Origin: Heterodera schachtii
Lineage: Eukaryota > Nematoda > Chromadorea > Rhabditida > Heteroderidae
Reading direction: 5' to 3'
Assembly (NCBI GenBank): GCA_023374025.1
Contig: SIJG01000015.1
Coordinates: 49,497 to 113,496 of the forward strand
DNA length: 64,000 bases
How positions within the stretch are numbered: position 1 is the stretch's first letter; every line of letters begins with the position of its first letter. The translations under genes were made by a program, and so were the position numbers. Below, in pieces: positions 36,144-46,600 of the stretch. Below the pieces are notes generated by a model, which was not told the DNA's origin, made no database searches, and worked only from the letters and a program-made list of their open reading frames with translations.

Positions 36144-36458
36144 TGCCCTCTCCAGCTCCCCACTTTGCTCGACCATATAGGATCAATTGTTGCCTCAATT
36201 GATCCATTAATCTTCCTCTCGGGGAAGCTTCTTCTTCTCTATCTCATTCCGGACCTCTCTTATGGACGTCCTCGTCCATTTTCTGCTTCTCTGCGTCAGC
36301 TGCTGCTCGGCTGAAGGTTGCAGATTCGATCACTTCCAGTGCCAGCTTTATCCTCTCTCTTCTTTTTCGCTTCTCTGCTGCTGCTGGGTGAACTGGAAGC
36401 CGCCAAGGGTCGCCATGAAACATATGAACGAGCGGGGAAGCTTTTGAGGGAAAAACTA

Positions 36459-36530
36459 TGGGGCGGGCCGGCTTTGAACCGGCGTCTCTGGCTTTCCGGA
36501 CCAGTGTTCTACCAGCTGAACTACCGACCC
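36459..36530 (-). tRNA. tRNA-like gene, copy 2
   Basis: Identical to the copy at 36072-36143, one repeat unit (387 bp) further on. Confidence 0.65.
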
Positions 36531-36845
36531 TGCCCTCTCCAGCTCCCCACTTTGCTCGACCATATAGGATCAATTGTTGCCTCAATTGATCCATTAATCT
36601 TCCTCTCGGGGAAGCTTCTTCTTCTCTATCTCATTCCGGACCTCTCTTATGGACGTCCTCGTCCATTTTCTGCTTCTCTGCGTCAGCTGCTGCTCGGCTG
36701 AAGGTTGCAGATTCGATCACTTCCAGTGCCAGCTTTATCCTCTCTCTTCTTTTTCGCTTCTCTGCTGCTGCTGGGTGAACTGGAAGCCGCCAAGGGTCGC
36801 CATGAAACATATGAACGAGCGGGGAAGCTTTTGAGGGAAAAACTA

Positions 36846-36917
36846 TGGGGCGGGCCGGCTTTGAACCGGCGTCTCTGGCTTTCCGGACCAGTGTTCTACC
36901 AGCTGAACTACCGACCC
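36846..36917 (-). tRNA. tRNA-like gene, copy 3
   Basis: Identical to the copies at 36072 and 36459. It lies in the last, incomplete repeat unit. Confidence 0.65.
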
Positions 36918-37943
36918 TGCCCTCTCCAGCTCCCCACTTTGCTCGACCATATAGGATCAATTGTTGCCTCAATTTATCCATTAATCTTCCTCTCGGGGAA
37001 GCTTCTTCTTCTCTATCTCACCATCATCATTTGGAACCAAAAAGAAATGTCGTTTAAGGAAAATGTGAGCAAAATTTTTGCTTTTTTTTTTGATTGGGAA
37101 TTTTAATTTTTAACTCCGTTTAATTATTTTGTGATTTTTCAACAATTCCAGTTGGATTTGCACTGATGTGTGGATGGACATTCTGCCATTCTTTGATCGT
37201 GCTCAACTCTGCCTCAAATTGGCACTGCTTTCGCCCCGTTTTGATTGTTTGGTGGACACGCATTTCGACGGCGGCAAAAGCGATTTGACTCTTTGGCACC
37301 CAATCGCGATTCGTAAGGACCATTGCGCGGGAAAAGCAATGCTTTTTGCACACATCGATGCCAATTCTGAGCAATTTCCATTGCCCGACCGTCCGCTGCC
37401 CAACAAAATTCGCTTTTTTAAGCATCTTCACATTCAGTAATTCAATGATTGATTAAAATTTTTCTTAATTTAAGGCATAAAAGCATTCCATTTCAGGTAC
37501 ATTGACCATTCCGTCATCGCATTTCTCCGTGCCAACAAGCACATTTGGAACAGAGGCACCAAATTGGATTTGAATGTGAATTCACCTAAAATTTGGGATG
37601 TTTTGGCCCAACACATTTGGCCCATTTTTGTGCCAAACATACGTCATTTGCTCCTCCCTAATGGTGCGTATTTGGACAATTTGCGTCGTTTGATTTTGCC
37701 GACATTTCTCACTGATCTCAATCAATTGAATTCAATCGATTCCTGTGATCTGTTCCCCGGTGGGATTATCAGTGCTGCTGCTGCTGATGATGGACCAAAT
37801 GCAACTTCTGCTGGCCAAGCTTTGTCCAAATGGCTGCACAATCCAAGAAAAGATGGACAGCCCAAGCAATTGTGTTGCAGTTCTTATAATGAGTCCGAAG
37901 CAAAGGAATGGGTCAACAATTTCAAACAGGTCAAAATACCGTA

Positions 37944-38111
37944 CCGTATTTCCTAAAATATAGCCCCCAGCTCCCCTTAAACTATAGAAACCCCCCCCCC
38001 CTGAAATAAAGCCCCCCTTTTGAGGGGGGGGGGGGGTTGAAAAATAAAGCCTTGAGGGGGGGGGGGGGTGAAAAATAAAGCCCCCAGGGGACTCTATTTT
38101 AGGAAATACGG
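37944..38111. mobile_element. Tc1/mariner-like mini-foldback with TA duplication
   Basis: Terminal repeats CCGTATTTCCTAAAATA and its complement face each other, with TA directly outside both ends (37942 and 38112). The interior is made of poly-C and poly-G blocks that also pair. At 168 bp it cannot encode a protein. Confidence 0.7.
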
Positions 38112-38158
38112 TAAGCCAGTTTTAAATGCAATGAATTGTTTTGTTGAGATGAATTTTG

Positions 38159-38612
38159 GGTAATACTTTGGTTTGTCCCCCCTATTGTTCGAAAAGTTTT
38201 GTTTTCCAAAGTCATGAAAACATGTTTCCATGGGTTTTGGGGGTCGGTGATCATGAATCGGACATCCATTTCGACCAATTTCGAACCCCAGACCCGAATT
38301 CGAACAAAAAGTCGAAAATTCAAATTTTTTTATTTTTCCATTTTTAGTTTAAAAATGGTTTAAATGATTTTTTATGGAAGCATTAATGATTTTTAATTCA
38401 TTTTCGTGTAATTAAACAAATTTTAAAGAAAAACAGAAATTTGAATTTTTGACTTTTGTTCGAATGCAGGTCTGCGGTTCGAAATTGGTCGAAATGGATG
38501 CCCGTTTCATGATCAGCGACCTCGAAAACGCATGGAGACATCTTTCCATGACTTTTTAAAACAAAAACAAAAAAATTTCGAAAAAATAGGGGGGACAAAT
38601 CAAAGTATTACC
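38159..38612. mobile_element. 454-bp MITE with 8-bp TSD in an intron
   Basis: Ends GGTAATACTTTG..CAAAGTATTACC, extended by TTTGTCCCCCCTATT and its complement. The 8-bp word GAATTTTG flanks both sides (38151-38158 and 38613-38620). Subterminal regions of over 100 bp also pair. This size and duplication suit a hAT-type or similar family. It ends about 40 bp before an F-box-like exon whose acceptor is missing. Confidence 0.8.
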
Positions 38613-39256
38613 GAATTTTGTTTTTGATTTTTCATTTTCTTTCTTTTTTTTTTTGTCATTTCTACGTGCCGTCACTTCTGCCACTTATAACATTGGATTT
38701 GAACTGTGTACGGCTTCAACAGCAACCATTGAGCAATTTGAGTTGGTGAACGAACGAACCCAAGAAAAGCTGACACTGAGCAAAGAAAGGGGAAAAGCAT
38801 GGGAAAGCCGATGGGTGATGAAGCGATGCCCAATTAGTGGGGAAACGGCGGCGGTTCAGTGGGAAGACGAAAATTTGGACGAATTGATGAGCACTGTGTA
38901 CTTTGATTTGTATGATGGCAATGCCAATAATTATCTTGGGTGAGCAGCAAATAATTAATATAATTATTTTACAAAAAAACTATTAAATTCAATTCACCGG
39001 CGCTTTTCTCATTAGCGGATCCAATTTTTCAACAAAAAAAGGGGAAACTTATATTAGTGGCCAGGGAAGTGATCATAATGTACATAATTGAGAATCCTAA
39101 AGACAACTCAGCTGACTGATGAACAACACAACTCAGTTTTATGAGAATTTACAAAAATTATAAAAATTGAACAATAATTAAATTTAAAAAATTAAATAAT
39201 TTATTCTTACAAAATTATGAATAAACTATTAAATCTTTTAAAATTTAAGAGTTGTC

Positions 39257-39395
39257 TTTCGGGTGTTATGACAACTTTTACACAGATAACTCGTACAATG
39301 GCTTAGGCTTGCATTGGCCTTGGCTTTGGCTTTATTTAAAAAACAATTATTGTACGGCTGAGTTGTCCATCAGCCGAGTTGTCCTCGACTGACAG
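39257..39395. mobile_element. Fragment of the GTACGAGTTG MITE family
   Basis: GATAACTCGTACAATGGC on the left and ATTGTACGGCTGAGTTGTCC on the right are inverted, with a GGCTTAGGC/GGCCTTGGC-like core. It lies in the last intron of the interrupted F-box-like gene. Confidence 0.5.
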
Positions 39396-39825
39396 TGCGA
39401 ATTCGTCAATTGTCTTGGCATTAATTAGTGTTTTATCGATACGAAAGTCGCCATAGAATTTTTGAATAGGGACTCGGAAAGACTATTTATTTATTTTTGT
39501 TCTTTGTCTCAGAAATTTTGGCTCCCTATCATTTTATCACTGATCAGCAGGGCTTCCATTTTTATGTAAATACATATTTTTTTCCTGGATTCTCATTAGC
39601 CTAATTAGTAGGAAAAACACTTTGTTTTTTGTGTTTGTGAACAAAAGTTGGCACTTTTATTTACATATTTTGGGATTTTTCTACATATTACATATGTACA
39701 TATTTTTATACATATTTTGGAGATTAAATTGCATTTAATTTAGGCCATTGTCTGAAACGGATAAAAGCAACGAAAAAGTGTTCTCGAGTCCCGCGGGGCC
39801 AAGCAGTAATCAGCGGAAAGAATGA

Positions 39826-40389
39826 ATGAATTTTTGAGAAATGATCAGTTTTTTTTTTGAATTCTTAATTGGAATATCTATAATTATTTTTTCTCTGTTA
39901 AATAAAAAATTTGGATTATATTGCAGTTAACAAGAGCGCGGATATTTGGAAATTCCGGATAAGCAAGGATAAGAGAAATAAATCTGTAATTTATTTTGAT
40001 TTTTTTTGGCAATTAAAAAGAAAAAAACCAAGCGAAAATTTAAAAACAGAATGAATGAATGAATTATTTCAAAAATGATTGATCCTTTTATGAATTCCAA
40101 ATTGAAATTGAATTTGTTTTTTATCTTTATGTTAAATAAAAAATTTAATTATTGCACATTTCCGGAAAAAGTCAATTTTCGAGAATTAGAAAAAAAATTT
40201 AGGCCAAAAGCATCGAAATGAATTGATTTGTAATGTGCTAGTAAAATGATAAAAAAAAAACTTTTTTGAGCATTTTTTTCTTGACATATTTTAGTTTTTT
40301 GGGATGTTTTTGTGACATTTTTTGGGAATTTTTGGCACAAATTATGTGCATATTTGGCCTTTTTTTGGCACATGTAAAATCCGCGTGCC
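39826..40389. other. Intergenic stretch
   Basis: A-rich sequence. A tandem TGAATGAATG motif follows the upstream stop, a feature shared by the 3' ends of all type-1 paralogs. No gene is recognised. Confidence 0.4.
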
Positions 40390-40740
40390 CTGCTGTTGAT
40401 CAATGATCAGCAACAAATCCTTTTCAAAAAAGGAGTCTTTTGCACTTTTGCCAACTTTGGGTCGGTGATCAAATCGTTCGTCCCAAAGGAATTTTCCCGT
40501 TTTTCCACCTTTCCCGTGACCCCTCCCCCTTAATCTCCGCCTTTCACCATTTATCCCATAAAAAAGTATTCTCCAATTTTGCTCCATTGATCTCTTGGTG
40601 TTCTTCTGTCTTCTGCCGCCGCTCATCCGTGCCAGGAACGCCTTTGCCCCGTTGGAAGAGCCTATAAAAGAACCATTTGAAGAGCCATTCAAAGCCATTC
40701 TCTCTCTCTCTCTCTCTCTTAAAGCCTCCCACCCCTCCCC
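40390..40740 (-). repeat. Dispersed repeat, copy 1 (inverted relative to 57000-57405)
   Basis: The reverse complement matches 57000-57405. It includes a CT/GA microsatellite (40697-40722) and a shared peptide on the coding-like strand (GAKAFLARMSGGRR, FEKDLLLIIDQQQ). It is probably a fragment of one mobile element inserted twice in opposite orientation. Confidence 0.7.
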
Positions 40741-41187
40741 TGAAATTAATATAAAAATATTTATTAATAATCTTATTAAGAGATGGGCATGGGATTTGCC
40801 GGGATCTCAGCATTCCGCAATTCCTTTCGCTTTAAGCAGGGCTCCCATCGTCCATTCTCTTATGCCGATCTGCATAAATAATTTTAAAAATTAATGGTCA
40901 ATTACGAAGATTTTTAAAACCAAAAAAATCGCTGAAAATTTTCGAAAATTTTTTTGGAAATTTTCTTAGCAAAAACCAATGTTTTTTCTTTTTATATTTC
41001 ATGCAATAAACTTTGTGCCGGTCTTACCTGGTGCCGTGTTCGGAACCGCATATGTTGTTCTCGTCGTTTGTCTTCGGCACAAAATTTGCATTTGTCATGT
41101 TTCCCCCAACGGCACCAAAAAAGCACGTACATTTCCAAAATCCGACTTTTCACCAAAAAATGCGGATTTTGAGATAATGTTTTTTGT
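40741..41187. other. Unrecognised stretch with a GC-richer island
   Basis: 41010-41150 is more GC-rich and open in several frames (for example SSFVFGTKFAFVMFPP), but no frame is clearly preferred and no family is recognised. Confidence 0.3.
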
Positions 41188-41197
41188 AAAAATCCAG

Positions 41198-41287
41198 GAA
41201 TTTATTATGGATCCGGACAAAGGATTGTATGACAGTGACGAGGACAAAGTGACATTGGCCATTGATTTAACGGTGGAAGAAAAATAG
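41198..41287 (+). pseudogene. Orphan terminal exon of a MATH gene
   Basis: Identical to the last exon of the BACK-MATH gene (46982-47071): an AATCCAG acceptor, then EFIMDPDKGLYDSDEDKVTL and a stop. No MATH exon precedes it here, so it is the tail of a lost or deleted neighbouring gene copy. Confidence 0.7.
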
Positions 41288-42211
41288 ACAAAGCGAAATT
41301 TGAAGAAATTGAATTTATTTTATCTTTATATTAATGGGTTTTCCATTAAATCGGACTGACTTTTTTAAATTTTATTTTTCAAATTTATATAATTACCAGG
41401 GCTGAAAATTTAATTTTGCTGACTATAAATGGCCTTAAAATGAGTTAAAAATGTTTGAAACTTTGTTTGAAACTTCTAACATTCATTTGTTTGTGACTTT
41501 TTTTGACTTTTTTAAAATGACGAAATTTTGCGATTTTTTTCTGAGAAAAACGAAGAGTTTCTTTTCGAGTTACACCTGGAAACGAAAATAAAGAAAAATT
41601 ACATACAAAAGTACAGATTTTATTGAATTTTTCAAAAATTTGGAGGCGGAGAAAAATGGGCATAAAAAATGATCAGCTAATCAATTGGTCCATTCAATAA
41701 AAATCTCCAAAATTGCCGATCATTTCTCTGTTTTATTTCACTTCAGCAGCACATTTCGACGGTTGAGAGAATGGCCTAAATAAGTGCAAATATTGAATTT
41801 GATGAACACTTTAGTAAAAAGCAAATTAATTAATTGATTTGAAACAAAATGCAAACATTTTTTAAATTTTCACTAAAAACATGAACAATACTGACGGAGG
41901 TCCCCCTTTAAAAAATTCAATTTTTTACAAGTTTATTTAGTGAATTTCAAGGTCGAACCGTAGAAGAGGATTCTGACATACATTTCCGGCCATTTTGAAC
42001 TCCGAATTCGAACAAAGTCGAAAATTCAAATGAAAAAAGAAACGAGTTTTTTGTTCGAGTTTGGGTTAGAATCTTTTCAGTAAATTTTTCAGAGGGGTCA
42101 AAATGAATGCCCAACAAATCTTTTGTCCTGATTTGACAGATTTGTCATTATTTTGAGATAGTGACCAAAATTATGCTTTTTGGCATTTCAAATTACTCAA
42201 TTCCAAGTTTT

Positions 42212-42385
42212 TTAATGCGAATTGTGTTGGGCAACGGACGGTCCGGCGGTATGATTGGTCGCCAAATTGTCAATTCTGTTTTGGCATCGAAATGCGTGTC
42301 CACCAAACCATCAAAACTGGCAAAAGCAGTGCCAAATTGAGACCAAGTTGAGGACGGCGAAAAGATGGGAAAATGTCCATCCAGC
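42212..42385 (-). pseudogene. F-box-like exon remnant (copy 1)
   Basis: The minus strand reads WMDIFPSFRRPQLGLNLALL, then continues in another frame as FDGLVDTHFDAKTELTIWRP and PDRPLPNTIR before a GT donor. It is exon 2 of the type-1 family with one frameshift. It sits head-to-head with a plus-strand C-terminal exon of the same family. Confidence 0.65.
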
Positions 42386-42729
42386 CCTTTGAATGCTCAA
42401 ATTCTTTTTGGGGAGAAAGATGAAAATATGGATGAGACGTCGGCGACGTTTGATTGGGAAAACTGCGAAAGTTCGGGTGCCAATTTGAACAATGTCCGTT
42501 TGTATTTGACTGACTTCCAAAATAGAATTGGGTAAGTGTAAGCATTGGGTCAGCAGCCATCAATGGCATTTGCCATTGCCAAATTTCTAAATTCCTTTTT
42601 CATCCAATTAAATTGCATTTAATTTTTAGGCCATTGTCTCCACCAGCAATCCACCAGCAAATAAAAGTGCCGAAAATGTGTGCTCGAGTGCCGCGGGGCG
42701 AAAAAGTGATTGATCAGCGCAATGAATGA
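42386..42729 (+). pseudogene. F-box-like C-terminal exons remnant (copy 1)
   Basis: A partial exon ending at 42531 (FDWENCESSGANLNNVRLYL) and a last exon at 42630-42729 (GPLSPPAIHQQ to DQRNE, stop). The FELVNERT part is missing, replaced by the inverted F-box exon upstream. It is a rearranged remnant and not a gene. Confidence 0.65.
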
Positions 42730-43069
42730 ATGAATGGATTATTATTTGAGAAATGATCAATCGATCCTTTTTTCTGGATACAATTTAAGCTTATGTTTTC
42801 TCTTTATGATGTTATATAAATAAAAAAAGAGTTTAAAAAATTTGAGGGGAAAAGTGGGAAATGTTGCTTTTTATACTTTTTCCTCACACTAATTTTTCCT
42901 CTATTCGTTGACACACCAAATTCAATGCTCGTTGACTGCCCTATATAAAGGGAACGGTTCAAAACATGACCACTAGACACTTTTGAAGTAGAAAAACAAA
43001 AAATTAATCAAAAAATTAGTATTGATTATATATTTCAATTTGGGAGGTCAATTTAGTAAATATTTCATA

Positions 43070-43536
43070 AATGTATTTTTAGCATCATCATCGCTTAGAG
43101 CCTAAGCATAGAGCCTAAGCCTAAGCATAGAGCCTAAGCTAGAGCCTAAGCTTGAGCCTAAGCCTAAGCTTAGAGCCTAAGCATAGAGCCTAAGCCTAAG
43201 CATAGAGCCTAAGCTAGAGCCTAAGCTTGAGCCTAAGCCTAAGCTTAGAGCCTAAGCCTAAGCATAGAGCCTAAGCTTGAGCCTAAGCCTAAGCTTAGAG
43301 CCTAAGCCTAAGCTTAGAGCCCAAGCCTAAGCTTAGGGCATAGCCTAGGCCTAAGCTTAGAGCCTAAGCCTAAAGCCTAGGCCTAAGCTTAGAGCCTAAG
43401 CCTAGAGCCTAGGCCTAAGCCTAAGCTTAGAGCCTAAGCCTAAGCTTAGAGCCTAAGCCTAGGCCTAAGCCTAAGCTTAGAGCCTAAGCCTAGGCCTAAG
43501 CTTAGAGCCTAAGCCTAGAGCCTAAGCCTAAGCTTT
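43070..43536 (+). repeat. Telomere-like GCCTAA array (half foldback)
   Basis: After the boundary word GCATCATCATCGCTTAGAGCC, about 450 bp consist of GCCTAA and AGCTTAGA units (for example GCCTAAGCCTAAGCTTAGA). GCCTAA is the complement of the nematode telomere hexamer TTAGGC. This matches the left arm of the large foldback at 48845, without the right arm. Confidence 0.9.
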
Positions 43537-43659
43537 CGAATTGAAGGTTGGAAGGACAGATTTAAATTCATATTTTAATATATATCCCCCTAATTTAAAA
43601 GGATCAATTTTTATTTTATTTTTTTGTATAATTTTGATAATTTAATTATATTTTTTAAG

Positions 43660-46600
43660 GATTTTGCCAACAAATGTCTGTCTTATATTTGTCAAAATGC
43701 GGCCCATTTGTTCAAGTCAGATGACTTTTTGGAAATTAATCAGAAAATCTTTTGTGTGCTTCTCGATCTTGATCGTTTGTTGCTAAGCAATGAATTTGAA
43801 ATTTGGAAAATTGTAATTTCGATTTTTTCTTTTTTTCATTTGCATTATAATTTTCGTTTTTTTTTCAAATTTAGACACTCCGTTGGGCCGATGAAAAATG
43901 TCGTCAGAATGGCATTGATGAATGCTCCTCGGATAATCGTCGTTCTGTACTTGGTCCGGCATTGTTCAAAATTCGTTTTCCAAATATGCTTGAGGAGGAT
44001 TTCTCAAAATTCGTTGGTAAAATCGGACAATAAAAAATTGAATTAAATTTTTACATTTTTTTTTGATGAAATTTTTTCAGTTCCATCTGGTCTGTTAACA
44101 ATGGAAGAAGTGCTTGGCATTTATCAGTTCAATTCCCATCCAAATCTTTCTCTTCGTGGAGTGCCGGAGCTGTACTCCTTGAAATTCCCAAGCCATGGAC
44201 GAATTTCGGATTGGAACACAGCCAAGCGGAACGGCAGAGGGACACTGGCGTTGAAAATTGAAAAAGTGTCGGAATTTGCGGGAAAGTCTGTCGGGGGTTA
44301 CCGACTCAGTGATACCGTATACATCAACGGATTGGCATGGAATATTCAAGCAGAAATCAGGGAAGGCACTGCTGCTGATGATGAGAAGAAATATTTGGGA
44401 TTTTTCTTATGGTATGAGCGAACAAAATACGGTACAACAATTTTAATTAAAAAAAATAAAAATTTAATTATTTTTTTTTTTTTTTACAATAATAGAAAAA
44501 CCTTTGAACTGCCTTTTTTCGGCAACATTTCGAATTGTATCGGAAAAAAACGAAACGGAGAATTCCATTGGGAAACTTTGTGATTATAACAATCAAATGA
44601 ACAGCAGTTGGGGATTTGGAAATTTCATTAGCTTTGAGGTGAGTGCCAAATTGTTTTCTTAATTTATATAATTAATAATTATGGCTAATTAAGGAAGTGG
44701 TCAACCCGATCAATGGTTATTATAACAGAGAAGAGGACAAAGTGACACTGACCATTGATGTCATGACTACTGTTGATGAACCAAAAATGGACAAATTCAT
44801 GTTGGATCAAAGCAAATCAAAAGGGACACTTTTTATGGAAATTGAAAAAGCGTCGGAATTTGCGCGAGAAGTCTTTGGAAGTGATCGAAAAAGTGAAACT
44901 GTGCACATCAACGGATTGCCATGGAAAATATTGGCAAAAATTACAATGCAAAATGGAAGCGTTTCCAATGAGAAATGGTTGGGCATTTACCTTTCGTGCG
45001 GTGCTCCAGAAAAAGGTGTAAATTAATTACCTACCAATTATTGCCTAATTGATAGCTTTAATTAATTGCCATTAAGATTTGCATTGGCGCTGCTTCGTTC
45101 GATCAGCAATTTTTCGAATTATTAATCGAAAAAATGGTGCTGAGAATTCCACTGTTGGGACACTTTGTGATCGTGTTTTTGACAACAATTCAACCAACAG
45201 GGGATTTCCTAATTTCATTTCTTTTGTGGTGAGTGACAATTAAACTGGCCCCCCTTAAATGATTCAATTAATGGACAATTAAGGAATTGATGGACCCGGA
45301 AAAAGGCTTTTACACCAAATGCGAAGACAAACTGACATTGACCATTGATGTCATCACTGTTGATGAGCCAAAAATGGACAAATTCATTTGGGATCAAAGC
45401 AAATCGGAAGGGACGCTTTTGATGGACATTGAAAAAGTGTCGGGATTTGCGATGGAAATCCTCGAGAGCGAACGTAAAAGTGAAACTATACAAATCAAAG
45501 GATTGCCATGGAAAATTTGGGCAGAAATAAATCAGCGGAAGGAAAGCAGTGACAATAATGAGAAATGGTTGGGCATTTACTTATGGTGCGATATGCCAAG
45601 AGAAGGTGCCAATTAAAAGTTATTTGCAGGGAAACGGATTTTTAGGTGCTAAAAATAACGCGAAATATGTACCTAAATAGTTGCTAAAAAAGTTGCCAAA
45701 AATTGGAAAAACATGTCAATAAATGTGTGAATTTTCCAAAATTTCCTCATCTTTGTCCTTTTCGGTTGCACAAATTGTAAATCAAACACATTTGAAGTTT
45801 TCGATCATCCGCCAAATCATGGCCAGGGTTTTTGCTTTTTGAAAATCGATTCTTAGGGGGGTGCATTTTTTGAAAAAAATTAATGCCGATTCTTAGGGGT
45901 GCATTTTGCTTTTTTAAAATAGGTGAAAAGCTAAAAATCCGTTCACTGGTTATTTGACAAATAAATTTAATTGAGTTTTTAAGACAAAAATTGGAGTTGC
46001 AAATGTTCGGCGATTCTTCGAATTGTTTCACAAATGGCGGATTACCGAAGAGAATTCAGTGACCAATTTTTTGACAATAAATCCAACAGCTGGGGATATG
46101 ACAATTTCATTTCATTTTCGGTGAGTGCCAATTCAAATAAATAAAATGCCAAATAAAAATTAAATGATTATTAATTAATAAGGAACTGATGGATCAGAGC
46201 AAAGCATTGGTCAACCAAAATGAGGACAAATTAACATTGGCCATCGATTTCACTGTAAATGAAGCAAATACGGAGCTTAAACCATTGGAATTTCAATGGC
46301 ATGGACGAATTTCTGATTGGATCATAGCCAATGCTAATTGGGGGACACTGACGATGAAAATTGAAAAATTTTCTGAATTTACGAAAAAAGTGGGAAATAG
46401 ACGGAACAGCGAAGCCGTGCAAATGAAGGGATTTGAGTGGAAAATATCGGCAGAAATAACAACGGATAAGGAAGACGGCACCGACAAATATTTGGGCTTT
46501 TATCTTTTGTGCTTCGCTCCGCCGAAAAATGGTGAAAATATGAGAAAATTTCTAATTGCATTCATTAATTTTTGATTGCTAAAGATGGCATTTGTTGGAG

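Larger units (their letters stand above)
36030..37020. repeat. 387-bp tandem repeat, about 2.6 copies
   Basis: Units 36030-36416, 36417-36803 and 36804-37020 (partial) are virtually identical; the only clear substitution I saw is near 36973. Such identity means a recent amplification or active homogenisation. Each full unit carries one minus-strand tRNA-like gene and a helix-rich minus-strand frame (KLALEVIESATFSRAAADAE). 387 is a multiple of 3, so unit gain or loss preserves frame. Confidence 0.9.
37021..39825 (+). pseudogene. F-box-like family gene, type 1, interrupted by repeats
   Basis: Exons by alignment to paralogs: the end of exon 1 up to 37064 (KKKCRLRK), 37152-37436 (F-box-like block VWMDILPFFDRAQLCL), 37497-37929 (YIDHSVIAFLRANKHIW to WVNNFKQ), about 38653-38939 (FELVNERTQEKLTLS, MKRCPISGETAAVQWEDE) and 39744-39825 (last exon ending SSNQRKE). 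Three defects are seen. Exon 1 has no ATG and abuts the tRNA-bearing tandem repeat. No AG acceptor precedes the 38653 exon, where a MITE ends at 38612. Intron 3 holds two inverted-repeat elements and poly-G/poly-C runs. The reading frames themselves remain open, so loss of function would be recent. Confidence 0.6.
41188..43100. repeat. Segmental duplication, left copy
   Basis: Essentially identical to 46972-48884 at a constant offset of 5784 bp. It begins just before a MATH-gene terminal exon and runs through the head-to-head F-box-like remnants into the telomere-like array. Confidence 0.9.

Noticed and set aside
36057..37106. Frames containing GRAGFEPASLAFRTSVL
   Set aside because: This peptide is the translation of the tRNA-like gene, a well-known annotation artefact.
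42270..42569. 99-codon minus-strand frame
   Set aside because: It reads antisense through the C-terminal exon and then into the F-box exon remnant; only the latter part is meaningful.
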